DNA of 11,421 nt, taken from assembly GCA_947254385.1 (NCBI GenBank), contig CAMYCP010000024.1, positions 1 through 11,421 on the forward strand, written 5' to 3'. The stretch's first letter is position 1; the number at the start of each line of letters is the position of its first letter. The translations under genes and the position numbers were made by a program. This DNA comes from an uncultured Filifactor sp. (GTDB lineage: Bacteria; Bacillota; Clostridia; Peptostreptococcales; Filifactoraceae). A model generated the notes under the pieces. The model did no database searches, was not told the origin of the DNA, and saw nothing but the letters and a program-made list of their open reading frames with translations. Below, piece after piece: positions 1 through 8,693 of this stretch.

Positions 1-113
1 TATAGGAGGTTTCATAGTAAATTTTGCTTAAGATTGCATACTACATTTTTTAAAGTAAATAAGTATTAGATGTTTATTTAAGCGTTTAAAAATTTTACAA
101 AAAGTTTTCAACT

Positions 114-142
114 TGATATTGCAATTTAGAGTTATTTTTAAT
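114..142 (+). promoter_or_regulatory. Possible weak promoter ahead of recJ
   Basis: TTGATA at 114-119 and TTTAAT at 137-142 are 17 bases apart and resemble sigma-A -35 and -10 boxes. Transcription would start near 149, upstream of the recJ ribosome binding site. The DNA is very AT-rich, so such pairs arise easily by chance. The rest of 1-183 shows no open frame and no clear hairpin. Bases 123-145 vaguely resemble the right end of the intergenic repeat found elsewhere in the window. Confidence 0.25.
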
Positions 143-183
143 TTTTTGTGTACCGCCTTTTGTTGTAAGAAAAGGAAAATATA

Positions 184-2547
184 GTGAAAAAACATAAATG
201 GCAACTTGAAATTAAGTCCAAAAAAGTGAATTTTGAAGATGTGGTCAAAAACAGGGGCGTAAGCGACATGGATGAATACCTTAAACCGAGCGCCAAAGCG
301 TTTTATGATCCGTTTTTGATGAAAGACATGGATAATGCCGTAGAGAGGATTAAAACCGCCGTTTCAAACAATGAAAAAATATGTGTATACGGTGATTATG
401 ATGTGGACGGAATATGCGCCGTGTCGATACTTTCAAGATACTTTAAATCAATAAATGCGAATCATACTCACTATATCCCGTCGAGAAGTGCGGAAGGATA
501 CGGTTTGAACAATGATGCAATACAAAAAATAAAAGATGACGGGGCAAAACTTATAGTGACGGTGGATTGCGGGATAACGGCGACAAGGGAAGTTGAGTTT
601 TGTAAAGAATTAAATCTCGACATAATAATAACGGATCATCACCAAGCGCCTGAGATTATTCCGGAGGCAACGGCGGTTGTAAATCCGCATAGAAAAGATT
701 GTGAATATCCGTATCCAAAGCTTTGCGGAGCGGGCATAGCTTTTAAAATTGTGCAGGCGCTTTCACAAAAAGCCGTGTATGAACTTTATCCTTACCTTGA
801 AATTGCATCAATTGCAACTATTGCCGACATAGTTGAACTTACGGGGGAAAATCGGGCAATAGTAAAATACGGTTTTTACAGTATAAAGAAAAACGGTTTT
901 ATAGCCGGGATAGAAAGTTTGATTAAAATATCGGGGCTTGATAAAGAAAAACTCAATTCATATTCCGTAGGTTTTATGATAGCGCCGAGAATAAACGCAT
1001 CCGGCAGACTTTCGGAGGCGGAAAAGGGACTTTCTCTCATGCTTTCGGACGACAGAACATTTACTGATGAAATATCTTCGGTTCTAAACGACATAAATAT
1101 AGAACGCCGAAAAATCGAACATGAAATTTACTTACAGGCAAAAGGAAAGATAGAAAGCGATAAAACTTACGATAAGGACAAAGTTCTTGTAATAGAAGGA
1201 GAAAATTGGCACGAAGGCGTAATAGGGATAGTGGCGTCTAAAATAAGCGAAGATTACTATAAGCCGTGTATAATCATAAGCGTAAATGACGGTATCGGCA
1301 AAGGGTCGGCACGCAGTATCGATTCTTACAACCTGTTTGAAGAAATAAAAAAAGTTTCATATCTGCTTGAAAAATTTGGTGGTCATAGCCAAGCGGCGGG
1401 TTTGAGTATAAAAACCGAAAATATACAAAAATTAAGATTAGAACTTAATTTAAATGCTGAAACCGTACTGTCAAGCGAGGACATGATACCCGTCTTTAAA
1501 GCTGACGGCGTGCTTTCAGAAAAAAATTTAAATCTTACATTAGCCCAAAAATTAGATGCTATGGAGCCTTTAGGTTTAAAAAACAGAAAAGCGCTGTTTA
1601 TAATGCAGAATGCTGAAATTAAAAACGTACGTCAGATAGGTCATGACGGATCTCATATATCGGGATATGTCGGAGCTGACAGATTTATAGGGTTTAATTT
1701 GTCGTGTTTGGTTGAAGATTTAAAGGATAATGCTGATAAAAAAATCGACATTCTTTTTTCACCGGAAGAAAATTTTTACAAAGGATACACTAATTTACAG
1801 CTCAATATAAAAGATTATAAATTTATAAAACGCATTTCTCACTCCAAGAGCATAGAACACATAATAGATTTTTTATATACGAAAATAGATGAAGATTTGA
1901 TAATTAAGAATTTAAAAACGTGGCTTTCTTTAGATCATACCGAGTTTAAAGCCAATGAAAATACAATATACGTAAGCACCTTGTCCGACGCATACAACGA
2001 AGTTTCAACCACACTGGAATATGAAAACAACTTCTCAAGCCTATATTTTACCGAAGATATTGCTCGTTACAATAATTTGAGGTATAATAACATTATTATT
2101 TGCGATATTTTTTCTTTTATTGAAATATTAAATTCAGAAAAATTTGATTTGAGCAAAATAACGGAAATGTGGGTGGACGGCACAACTGAAAGTGCATTGC
2201 AGGCATTTTCACTGACTGAAATGGAAATCGGATTATTCTTAAAAAAACTTGCAGTCAATAAAAAAAGCGGCATCTCGTATGAGCGATTGGCAGAGTATTC
2301 GTTCAATCAAATGTTCGCTTTGAAATTGTGTACAAAACTATTTGAGGAACAGGGAAAAATTGTTCTAAAAAGAGGAACTCAAGGCATAGTTATCGAAACA
2401 ACCGATGACGAAGCGGAATTTAATTTGACAAAATCCGTGCTTTACGGATCTTACGCAAAAATTTGCAAAATAATGGAGAATATTTTAGATACATTCGGTG
2501 CGGTGGAGGGGAAATATGGATTTAAAATCAACAATCAGAGTAATTGA
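184..2547 (+). CDS. recJ: Single-stranded-DNA-specific 5'-3' exonuclease RecJ
   Basis: RecJ is a cytoplasmic DHH-family nuclease that degrades single-stranded DNA 5' to 3' in recombinational and mismatch repair, using Mn2+ or Mg2+. The 787-residue protein shows the family motifs in order: DYDVDG (71-76), DCG (128-130), DHH (151-153) and DIVE (215-218) form the metal site. The DHHA1 domain carries the HEG stretch (343-345) and GGHSQAAG (399-406). An OB-like region follows at about 450-560. The remaining 220 or so residues match the long C-terminal part typical of Bacillota RecJ, which is usually close to 785 residues, so the gene looks intact. The start is GTG, chosen because AAGGA at 172-176 lies 7 bases upstream. 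The end overlaps apt by 32 bases, so the two are very probably co-transcribed. Confidence 0.95.
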   Translation: MKKHKWQLEIKSKKVNFEDVVKNRGVSDMDEYLKPSAKAFYDPFLMKDMDNAVERIKTAVSNNEKICVYGDYDVDGICAVSILSRYFKSINANHTHYIPSRSAEGYGLNNDAIQKIKDDGAKLIVTVDCGITATREVEFCKELNLDIIITDHHQAPEIIPEATAVVNPHRKDCEYPYPKLCGAGIAFKIVQALSQKAVYELYPYLEIASIATIADIVELTGENRAIVKYGFYSIKKNGFIAGIESLIKISGLDKEKLNSYSVGFMIAPRINASGRLSEAEKGLSLMLSDDRTFTDEISSVLNDINIERRKIEHEIYLQAKGKIESDKTYDKDKVLVIEGENWHEGVIGIVASKISEDYYKPCIIISVNDGIGKGSARSIDSYNLFEEIKKVSYLLEKFGGHSQAAGLSIKTENIQKLRLELNLNAETVLSSEDMIPVFKADGVLSEKNLNLTLAQKLDAMEPLGLKNRKALFIMQNAEIKNVRQIGHDGSHISGYVGADRFIGFNLSCLVEDLKDNADKKIDILFSPEENFYKGYTNLQLNIKDYKFIKRISHSKSIEHIIDFLYTKIDEDLIIKNLKTWLSLDHTEFKANENTIYVSTLSDAYNEVSTTLEYENNFSSLYFTEDIARYNNLRYNNIIICDIFSFIEILNSEKFDLSKITEMWVDGTTESALQAFSLTEMEIGLFLKKLAVNKKSGISYERLAEYSFNQMFALKLCTKLFEEQGKIVLKRGTQGIVIETTDDEAEFNLTKSVLYGSYAKICKIMENILDTFGAVEGKYGFKINNQSN

Positions 2548-3034
2548 GGATTTTCCTAAAGAAGGGATAAGTTTTAAGGATATAACCACGCTTTTAAAAG
2601 ACGGTGAGGCGTTTAAAAAAGCCGTGGATTTAATGGCGGAAGACTTAAAAAATATTGATATCGACATAATAGCATCTCCCGAGGCGAGGGGGTTTATGCT
2701 GGGAACGGCGCTTTCTTACAAGCTCGGGGTAGGTTTTGTGCCGATAAGAAAGCCCGGTAAACTTCCGTGCAAGGTAAGATCTTATGAATATGAGCTTGAA
2801 TACGGGTTCGATGCCGTGGAGGTACATGAAGACGCTATACAAAAGGGCATGAAGGTCGCGGTTATAGATGACCTTTTGGCAACCGGCGGTACGGTGGAGG
2901 CGACAATCGAACTTATAAAATCCCTCGGTGGAGAAGTTTCGGCGTGCGAATTTTTGATAGAACTTACGGATTTAAACGGCAGAGATAAACTTAACTGCGA
3001 TAATGTAAACGCCGTTATTACATATCCGTTTTAA
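2516..3034 (+). CDS. apt: Adenine phosphoribosyltransferase
   Basis: The enzyme joins adenine to PRPP to give AMP and pyrophosphate in purine salvage. The 172-residue protein has the usual length. It carries the PRPP-binding loop [11 protein letters not shown] (116-126), the SPEARGF segment (54-60) and the RKPGKLP flexible-loop region (78-84), all typical of APRT. An in-frame GTG at 2498 would add six residues. The ATG at 2516 is preferred because GGAGG at 2505-2509 lies 6 bases upstream and because APRT proteins commonly begin MDLK. The start lies inside recJ, giving a 32-base overlap in another frame, so the ribosome binding site is within recJ codons and translational coupling is likely. 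The apt-rsh neighbourhood is common in Bacillota and pairs purine salvage with the gene for purine-based alarmone synthesis. Confidence 0.95.
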   Translation: MDLKSTIRVIEDFPKEGISFKDITTLLKDGEAFKKAVDLMAEDLKNIDIDIIASPEARGFMLGTALSYKLGVGFVPIRKPGKLPCKVRSYEYELEYGFDAVEVHEDAIQKGMKVAVIDDLLATGGTVEATIELIKSLGGEVSACEFLIELTDLNGRDKLNCDNVNAVITYPF

Positions 3035-3040
3035 TTAAAG

Positions 3041-3125
3041 ACGTCTCTAAAAATTGATAAAAATTAAAAAATAGAATTTTAAACATTGTAAAATTTTTAA
3101 TAACGGATTTTTTAGAAGTTGTCTT
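3041..3125 (+). repeat. Intergenic inverted-repeat element, copy 1a
   Basis: This copy begins 6 bases after the apt stop. The left part TCTCTAAAAATTGATA (3044-3059) matches the left part of copy 4a (TCTCTAAAACTTGATA) with one difference. The right end TTTTTAGAA (3109-3117) differs by one base from the family's TTTTTAGAG. The middle is AT-rich and diverged. Confidence 0.6.
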
Positions 3126-3155
3126 AAATTCAGATAATGTACTTAATGTAACAAA

Positions 3156-3216
3156 ACTATAAAAAATATAAAATCAATGTTTTTTTTGAAAAGTACATTT
3201 TTAAGGCATCTTTTGA
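3156..3216 (+). repeat. Intergenic inverted-repeat element, copy 1b (left end lost)
   Basis: This copy follows 1a by about 30 bases. The core AAAATCAATGTTTT (3170-3183) differs at one position from the core of copies 2 and 5. The right end TTTTTAAGG (3198-3206) is a decayed TTTTTAGAG, followed by a pyrimidine-rich tail. A recognisable left end is missing. With copy 1a it fills most of the 226-base apt-rsh gap. Confidence 0.55.
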
Positions 3217-3260
3217 TTGATAAATCAGATATATAATATATAAAAGAGGGTGAATAATTT

Positions 3261-5501
3261 ATGAATTCCGAACTTGAAGCATTGGTTCATACAGTTGAAG
3301 AAAACAATCCGTCCGCCGACACCAGAATTATAATCAAAGCGTACGATTTTGCATATAAAAAGCACGGATCTCAGTTGCGTAAATCGGGAGAACCGTATAT
3401 TATTCACCCGTTAAAGGTGGCAAGGATTTTAGCGGATTATAAACTTGATGTTTCAACCGTGGCGGCGGGACTTTTGCATGACGTACTGGAAGATACGGAC
3501 ATGACTTATGACAAAATGAAAGAAGAATTCGGCGAAACTATAGCGAATTTGGTAAATGGCGTAACGAATCTTAAAAAAAAGGAAGACAAAACCCCCAAAG
3601 AAATGCGGGAAAATAATTTTCATAAGATGTACATGAGTGCAATCGAAGATCGCCGAGTGTTGCTTATAAAATTGGCGGACAGACTTCACAATATGCGTAC
3701 TTTAAAATATATGTCCCCCGAAAAACAGATAGAAAAATCCGAAGAGACGTTGGATTTCTATGCAAATTTGGCAAATCGTGCTGGAATATTTAATATAAAG
3801 TGGGAGCTTGAAGACCTTTCGTTTAAATATCTTAACCCTATCGCTTACAACATGATAAAAGACAAGGTAAACCAAAAGTACGATGAGCGCAAAGCCTATG
3901 TGGAAGAAGTTAAGGAAAAAATTAAGGGCATTATGGCGGAGCATGATATCAAGTGTACGATCGAGGGGCGCCCGAAACATTTTTACAGCATATACCGCAA
4001 GATGCAAATAAACAATTCAAATTTTGAAGACATATATGATTTTATAGCCGTGCGCATAATAATAGAAGATTTAAGCGAAGAAGAAGAAAACAAAGTATGT
4101 TTTGAAGTATTGAGTTATGTACAACAGGAATGGGTGCCGATAAAAGGTCGACTTAAGGATTATATATCGTCACCTAAGAGAAACGGGTATAAGTCTCTTC
4201 ATACAACCGTTGTGGGGAAAGACGGTTCACCGCTTGAAATTCAAATCAGAAGCCGTAGAATGCACGAATACAATGAATACGGTCTGGCGGCGCATTGGAT
4301 GTACAAAGATAATCTCGTAGGTAAAAAAAAAGTTGATTTTGACGAACAAAAAGAAATAAACGCCATGCGAAAAGTCTTCGAGGACTATGAAACATCCGAA
4401 ACTCCTGAAGAATTGGCAGAAAACGTCAAGATGGATTCATTTTCCGATTTGATTTTTGTATATACGCCTAAAGGAAAGATGATCGAATTGCCGGTCGGGT
4501 CGGTTCCGTTGGATTTTGCTTATAAAATTCACTCAGGTTTAGGAAATAACTACACCGGAGCGATAATAAACAACAGCAGAATAGCACCTATAGACTATAA
4601 GCTGAAAAACGGAGATATAGTTAACATTAAGAAATTATCCACCGCAAAACCGTCGATTGACTGGCTTAACGTCGTAAAGACGCCAAGCGCCAGAAACAAA
4701 ATAAGGCAGTGGTTTAAACGACAAAACCGTCCGGAAAATCTGGAAAGAGGAAAAAATCTGCTTGAAGAAGAAGTAAAAAAAGCGGGTTATCCTCTGGCAA
4801 ACTTTTTAAAACAGAGATACATCAAAGAAACCGCCGAGGCACTTGCAAAAGGAACGGACGAAGATTTGTACGTTTCTTTGGGTTGTGGCGGGATGACCGT
4901 AAAAAAAGTAATTGAAAAAATCAGGGAATATTACGAAAAAGACAACAAGATCGCTCAAAATACGGAAAAAATTGAAGAAGAGACCGAGTATACCGATAAA
5001 TTTAAGTACGGTAAATACAATGTATCACAAAATGCCATCAAAATTGACGGTGTAAGTAACGTACTAATGAGAATGGCAAAATGTTGTTATCCGATACCCG
5101 GTGACGATATAGTCGGCTATATAAGCAAGGGGAAGGGACTTTCCGTGCATAGAACGGATTGTCCGAATGTGCTTAAAACCGGCGGTAATAACCTTAAAAT
5201 TCCTATTTCGTGGGATGAAAATTATAATTTAAAATCCGGTGAAACTTTTCAAGCCAAGATAAAAATAAAAGCTAAAAACAGAAATAAACTTCTGTTTGAT
5301 ATACGTGAGTGTTTGTCGTTCAGTAATGTGTCGCTGGAACACCCGATAAATTCCGACAAAATTCCGATGAAAGTCATAAAAAATAAACGTGAAGATATCG
5401 TACAGATTGAATTTATATGTCTGGTATCGAACAAAACGGAACTTATGACTTTAATCGGCAAACTTAAAGGAATAAAAGATGTAATCGACGTCTCACGATA
5501 A
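3261..5501 (+). CDS. relA: Bifunctional (p)ppGpp synthetase/hydrolase (Rel/SpoT, RSH family)
   Basis: This cytoplasmic, ribosome-associated enzyme makes and degrades the stringent-response alarmones ppGpp and pppGpp. The 746 residues hold all domains of a long RSH protein. The N-terminal HD hydrolase has H49, the HDxxED motif intact at 73-78 and LADRLHNM at 138-145. The synthetase has the G-loop RPKHFYSIYRKM (237-248), the RLKD motif (297-300), YKSLHTT (310-316) and E326 in EIQIR. The TGS domain lies at about 397-458, the Cys pair is at 608-609 with H630 and C634 in the zinc-finger-like domain, and an ACT domain is at about 665-746. The RxKD form and the intact HD site are known marks of bifunctional enzymes, not of synthetase-only RelA. 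GAGGG (3246-3250) serves the ATG. The gene is flanked by repeat elements on both sides and may be its own transcription unit. Confidence 0.96.
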   Translation: MNSELEALVHTVEENNPSADTRIIIKAYDFAYKKHGSQLRKSGEPYIIHPLKVARILADYKLDVSTVAAGLLHDVLEDTDMTYDKMKEEFGETIANLVNGVTNLKKKEDKTPKEMRENNFHKMYMSAIEDRRVLLIKLADRLHNMRTLKYMSPEKQIEKSEETLDFYANLANRAGIFNIKWELEDLSFKYLNPIAYNMIKDKVNQKYDERKAYVEEVKEKIKGIMAEHDIKCTIEGRPKHFYSIYRKMQINNSNFEDIYDFIAVRIIIEDLSEEEENKVCFEVLSYVQQEWVPIKGRLKDYISSPKRNGYKSLHTTVVGKDGSPLEIQIRSRRMHEYNEYGLAAHWMYKDNLVGKKKVDFDEQKEINAMRKVFEDYETSETPEELAENVKMDSFSDLIFVYTPKGKMIELPVGSVPLDFAYKIHSGLGNNYTGAIINNSRIAPIDYKLKNGDIVNIKKLSTAKPSIDWLNVVKTPSARNKIRQWFKRQNRPENLERGKNLLEEEVKKAGYPLANFLKQRYIKETAEALAKGTDEDLYVSLGCGGMTVKKVIEKIREYYEKDNKIAQNTEKIEEETEYTDKFKYGKYNVSQNAIKIDGVSNVLMRMAKCCYPIPGDDIVGYISKGKGLSVHRTDCPNVLKTGGNNLKIPISWDENYNLKSGETFQAKIKIKAKNRNKLLFDIRECLSFSNVSLEHPINSDKIPMKVIKNKREDIVQIEFICLVSNKTELMTLIGKLKGIKDVIDVSR

Positions 5502-5518
5502 AAAGTTATAGATATATT

Positions 5519-5579
5519 CGGGGTATCTTAAAAAATTAAAATCAATATTTTTAGAACGGAGTTTTTAGAGGTTTCTTTT
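5519..5579 (+). repeat. Intergenic inverted-repeat element, copy 2
   Basis: This is a short copy filling most of the 99-base gap between the rsh and dtd genes. It has a GGGGTATCTTAAAAA left end, the core AAAATCAATATTTT (5538-5551), identical to that of copy 5, and the right end TTTTTAGAGGTTTC (5562-5575) followed by TTTT. The left and right ends are imperfect inverted repeats of each other. Confidence 0.7.
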
Positions 5580-5600
5580 ATAAAATAGAAAGAAGAAATT

Positions 5601-6050
5601 ATGAGAATAGTAATTCAAAGAGTGCAAAATGCGTCCGTATCGGTGGAAAATAAAGTCATAGGTGAGATAGACGAGGGATATATGATCCTTGTAGGAGTGG
5701 GGGAAGAAGATTCTGAAAAAGACGCCGAATATTTAGCCGATAAGACGGCGGGGCTACGCCTTTTTGACGATGATGAGGGCAAAATAAATCTTTCAATCAA
5801 AGATGTCGGCGGGTCGATTTTGGCAATATCGCAGTTTACCCTCTACGCCGACACGAAAAAAGGCAAACGTCCAAGTTTTGTAAGAGCCGCAAAGCAGGAA
5901 AAAGCCGAAAGATTGTATGAATATTTTATGAGTTGTTTAAAATCGGCGGGATTAAAAGTCGAAAAGGGACAATTCGGCGCACATATGAAAATCGATATGA
6001 TAAATGACGGCCCCGTCACGATTTTAATAGACAGCAATAAAACATTTTGA
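5601..6050 (+). CDS. dtd: D-aminoacyl-tRNA deacylase
   Basis: DTD hydrolyses D-amino acids (and glycine) wrongly attached to tRNA, a cytoplasmic quality-control step. The 149-residue protein is full length for the family. It carries the two signature motifs that build the active site at the dimer interface, SQFTL (77-81) and the GP motif NDGPVT (135-140), together with GQFGAHM (123-129). The N-terminus MRIVIQRVQNASVSV is typical. The ATG is preceded by a weak purine stretch, GAAAGAAG, at 5588-5595. It is followed after only 10 bases by the hydrolase gene and then aspS. The rsh-dtd order is a conserved Bacillota arrangement, and here dtd heads a three-gene unit placing tRNA proofreading beside tRNA charging. 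Confidence 0.96.
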   Translation: MRIVIQRVQNASVSVENKVIGEIDEGYMILVGVGEEDSEKDAEYLADKTAGLRLFDDDEGKINLSIKDVGGSILAISQFTLYADTKKGKRPSFVRAAKQEKAERLYEYFMSCLKSAGLKVEKGQFGAHMKIDMINDGPVTILIDSNKTF

Positions 6051-6060
6051 GGAGAAAAAA

Positions 6061-6678
6061 TTGCAAATTGTAACTTTTAATAAAAATATATATGATGAAA
6101 ACGCTTATTTATTGATAAGTGAAGATAAACACGCCATGGTTATAGATCCGGGACTTAACGGAAAAGATCTTATAGACTATATCGACAAAAACGGTTTGAC
6201 CTTGGATAAAATCGTGTTGACGCATGGGCATGGCGACCATATAACCGATGTCGAACTTTTAACTTCAAAGTATGCGTCTCCGCTTTATGCCGGAGAGGGA
6301 GACAAAAATCTTCTATACAACGCCGATATAAAAGTTAAAAATATGTTCAACCTAAAGAGGGAAAAAATCACGGACTTTGCTTTTTTATCCGAAAAAGACG
6401 AGATAATTTTCGCAAATCACACTTTTCATGTGATGAACACACCGGGACACACTAAAGGCGGACTTTGTATATATGACGATAAGGTAATTTTTACCGGCGA
6501 CACGCTTTTTAAGGGTTCTATAGGCAGAACCGACCTTGAGGGTGGAGATTATAACGAAATTATCGAATCGCTTAAAAAAATATCAAATCTTAATCCCGAC
6601 CTTATCGTGTATTCAGGACACGGAGAAAGTTCCACAATAGGATATGAAATCATGTATAATCCGTTTTTAAAATTTTAA
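6061..6678 (+). CDS. Metallo-beta-lactamase-fold hydrolase, glyoxalase II-like
   Basis: This is a probable zinc- or iron-dependent hydrolase of the YqgX/YcbL-like glyoxalase II group. The substrate is not shown by the sequence. The 205-residue protein has the binuclear metal site: H55, H57, D59 and H60 in THGHGDH, then H130 in TPGHT, D147 in TGDTLF and H187 in YSGHGES. It lacks the extra C-terminal helical domain that binds glutathione in classical GloB enzymes of about 250 residues, so a true hydroxyacylglutathione hydrolase role is uncertain. The start is TTG, supported by GAGGAG at 6049-6054, which overlaps the dtd stop codon. No other start has a comparable site. Its place between dtd and the aminoacyl-tRNA synthetase genes is common in Bacillota, though the reason is unknown. 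Confidence 0.9.
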   Translation: MQIVTFNKNIYDENAYLLISEDKHAMVIDPGLNGKDLIDYIDKNGLTLDKIVLTHGHGDHITDVELLTSKYASPLYAGEGDKNLLYNADIKVKNMFNLKREKITDFAFLSEKDEIIFANHTFHVMNTPGHTKGGLCIYDDKVIFTGDTLFKGSIGRTDLEGGDYNEIIESLKKISNLNPDLIVYSGHGESSTIGYEIMYNPFLKF

Positions 6679-6690
6679 GAGGTGTTTACG

Positions 6691-8460
6691 GTGGATAATA
6701 TTATCGGACTTAAAAGAACCTGTTACTGTAATGATGTAAAAAATAGCGACATAGGTAAAAAAATCACTCTTATGGGTTGGGTTCAAAGATACAGGAATTT
6801 AGGAGGACTAAAATTTGTCGATTTGCGCGATCGCTCCGGCATAATTCAGCTTACATTCGATACCGATTACAACAAAGAAGCGTTCGACAAAGCGGACAAA
6901 CTGGGTTCGGAATACGTAATCGCGGTAGTCGGAGAAGTGAGAGAACGTTCATCCAAAAACAAAAACATACCTACTGGGGATATTGAGGTAATCGTTTGTG
7001 AACTTAGAATACTTAATGAGGCTGAAACTCCTCCCATATATGTAAAAGATGACGACGACGTATCGGAAGATTTGAGACTCAAATATCGTTTTTTGGATTT
7101 ACGCAAACCGAAAATGCAATATAACCTCTATATGCGCCACAAGACTGTACAGGCGATACACAAATTTTTGTCCGATGACGGTTTTCTTGAAATTGAAACG
7201 CCGATTTTAGGAAAAACTACGCCGGAAGGTGCGAGAGATTATCTGGTGCCGAGTCGTGTAAACAAGGGCAGGTTTTACGGATTGCCGCAATCACCGCAAT
7301 TGTTTAAACAACTTTTAATGGTATCCGGTGCGGACAGATATTTTCAAATTGCCAAATGTTTCAGAGATGAGGATTTGCGTGCCGACAGACAGCCGGAATT
7401 TACGCAGGTCGACTGCGAAATGTCGTTCGTGGAGGCGGACGATGTAATGGATATGACGGAAAGGATGTTAAAATCCGTATTTAAAGAAACTTTAAACATG
7501 GACATAAAACTTCCGTTAAGACGCATGAAATGGCACGATGCAATGAACGATTACGGGTCGGATAAACCGGATGTGAGATTCGATCTTAAAATTAAAGACG
7601 TATCGGAAATATTTAAAAATTCCGAATTTAAAACGTTTACTCAGATTTTATCATCCGGCGGAACGATTCGCGCTATAAATATTGAAGGACATGAAAAGGA
7701 TTTTTCACGTAAACAGGTGGACGCCTTGGGTGAAACCGCAAAACTTTTCGGTTTGCAAGGCATATCCTGGATACGCTTTACGGAAGACGGAATAAAATCC
7801 TCCATAAGTAAATTTTTGACGGAAGAGATTATACAGAGTCTTACCGAAAAACTTAAATCTCACACGGGGGATCTTATAATCTTAGCCGCCGGAACAACGC
7901 TTAAGGCGCTTACTGCACTTGGACGTATTCGGTTGGAAGTCGGTGAAAAGCTCGGTTTGATAGATCACGACAAATTTGAATTTTTATTTGTGGTGGAATT
8001 TCCTCTGTTTGAATACAGTGAAGAAGAAAACCGTTATGTAGCGGCACATCACCCGTTTACCGCACCTTTGGATGAAGATTTAAAACTGTTTGAAACCGCA
8101 CCCGAAAAAATGCGCGCCAAAGCCTACGATATAGTATTAAACGGTGTAGAACTCGGCGGAGGGAGTATAAGAATATATCAAGGCGACATACAGAAAAAAA
8201 TGTTTAAGGCGATAGGGCTTAAAGAAGAAGAGGCGAAAGAAAAATTTGATTTTCTGCTGGAAGCCTTTAAATACGGAGCACCTCCTCACGGCGGGATAGC
8301 CCTCGGACTTGACAGAATGTTGATGCTAATGCTGAAACGTGACAGTATAAGGGAAGTAATAGCTTTTCCGAAAAATCAAAACGCCGTATGTCCTTTGACG
8401 CAAGCGCCGTCCAAAACGGATGAAAAGGCTTTGAAAGAACTTGGAATAAAATTTGACTGA
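6691..8460 (+). CDS. aspS: Aspartyl-tRNA synthetase (bacterial type)
   Basis: This class II synthetase charges tRNA-Asp with aspartate in the cytoplasm. The 589-residue protein has the N-terminal OB anticodon-binding domain, motif 1 FLEIETPIL (165-173), QSPQ (200-203), motif 2 FRDEDLRADRQPEFTQ (224-239), the bacterial GAD insertion domain (roughly 290-405) and motif 3 with GLDR (539-542). Length and domains fit the bacterial type. A GTG at 6682 would add three residues, but GTG at 6691 is chosen because AGAGG (6678-6682) lies 8 bases before it and would overlap the earlier codon. In the anticodon domain the RNLGG segment has Leu37 where non-discriminating AspRS enzymes usually carry His, hinting at a tRNA-Asp-specific enzyme. 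That reading is an inference. The gene starts 12 bases after the hydrolase gene. hisS is not beside it. Confidence 0.96.
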   Translation: MDNIIGLKRTCYCNDVKNSDIGKKITLMGWVQRYRNLGGLKFVDLRDRSGIIQLTFDTDYNKEAFDKADKLGSEYVIAVVGEVRERSSKNKNIPTGDIEVIVCELRILNEAETPPIYVKDDDDVSEDLRLKYRFLDLRKPKMQYNLYMRHKTVQAIHKFLSDDGFLEIETPILGKTTPEGARDYLVPSRVNKGRFYGLPQSPQLFKQLLMVSGADRYFQIAKCFRDEDLRADRQPEFTQVDCEMSFVEADDVMDMTERMLKSVFKETLNMDIKLPLRRMKWHDAMNDYGSDKPDVRFDLKIKDVSEIFKNSEFKTFTQILSSGGTIRAINIEGHEKDFSRKQVDALGETAKLFGLQGISWIRFTEDGIKSSISKFLTEEIIQSLTEKLKSHTGDLIILAAGTTLKALTALGRIRLEVGEKLGLIDHDKFEFLFVVEFPLFEYSEEENRYVAAHHPFTAPLDEDLKLFETAPEKMRAKAYDIVLNGVELGGGSIRIYQGDIQKKMFKAIGLKEEEAKEKFDFLLEAFKYGAPPHGGIALGLDRMLMLMLKRDSIREVIAFPKNQNAVCPLTQAPSKTDEKALKELGIKFD

Positions 8461-8547
8461 TTAAAGACCGTTAAGAATATAAAGTATAAACTTAACCGAA
8501 AACTCATCACCTTTAATGTACGAGATTTAAATAGGTTAAAGTTGTGA

Positions 8548-8630
8548 GGGCATTTTTAAAAATAAAAATCAAAAAAATCCGATACATAGTAAAATATATG
8601 TATTTTTGAAAATTATTTTTAGAGATTCCC
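8548..8630 (+). repeat. Intergenic inverted-repeat element, copy 3
   Basis: This copy lies in the 233-base aspS-plsX gap. The left part 8552-8569 is an 18-base exact match to 11316-11333 in copy 5, preceded by GGG in both. GATACA (8581-8586) recurs in copy 4a at 10099-10104. The right end TTTTTAGAGATTCC (8616-8629) matches the other copies. The gap before it (8461-8547) shows only weak short inverted repeats such as GTTAAG (8470-8475) with CTTAAC (8491-8496), and no recognised operator. Confidence 0.65.
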
Positions 8631-8693
8631 GTGAATATTTAATAAAAAATTTTGATATACATTAAAAAGTTCATAAGATATACGGAGGAAAAT

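Noticed and set aside
1..16. AGGAGG at 4-9 as a ribosome binding site, or GGTTTC as the right end of another repeat copy cut by the window edge.
   Set aside because: No start codon with an open frame follows at a proper distance, and too little sequence remains to show a repeat copy.
3213..3237. TTGATT and TATAAT ahead of the rsh gene as a promoter.
   Set aside because: The spacer is only 13 bases and the predicted start would leave almost no room before the ribosome binding site.
8461..8547. Short inverted repeats after aspS as a terminator or operator.
   Set aside because: The stems are about 6 bp, AT-rich, with long loops, and have no U-run. No known operator pattern is present.
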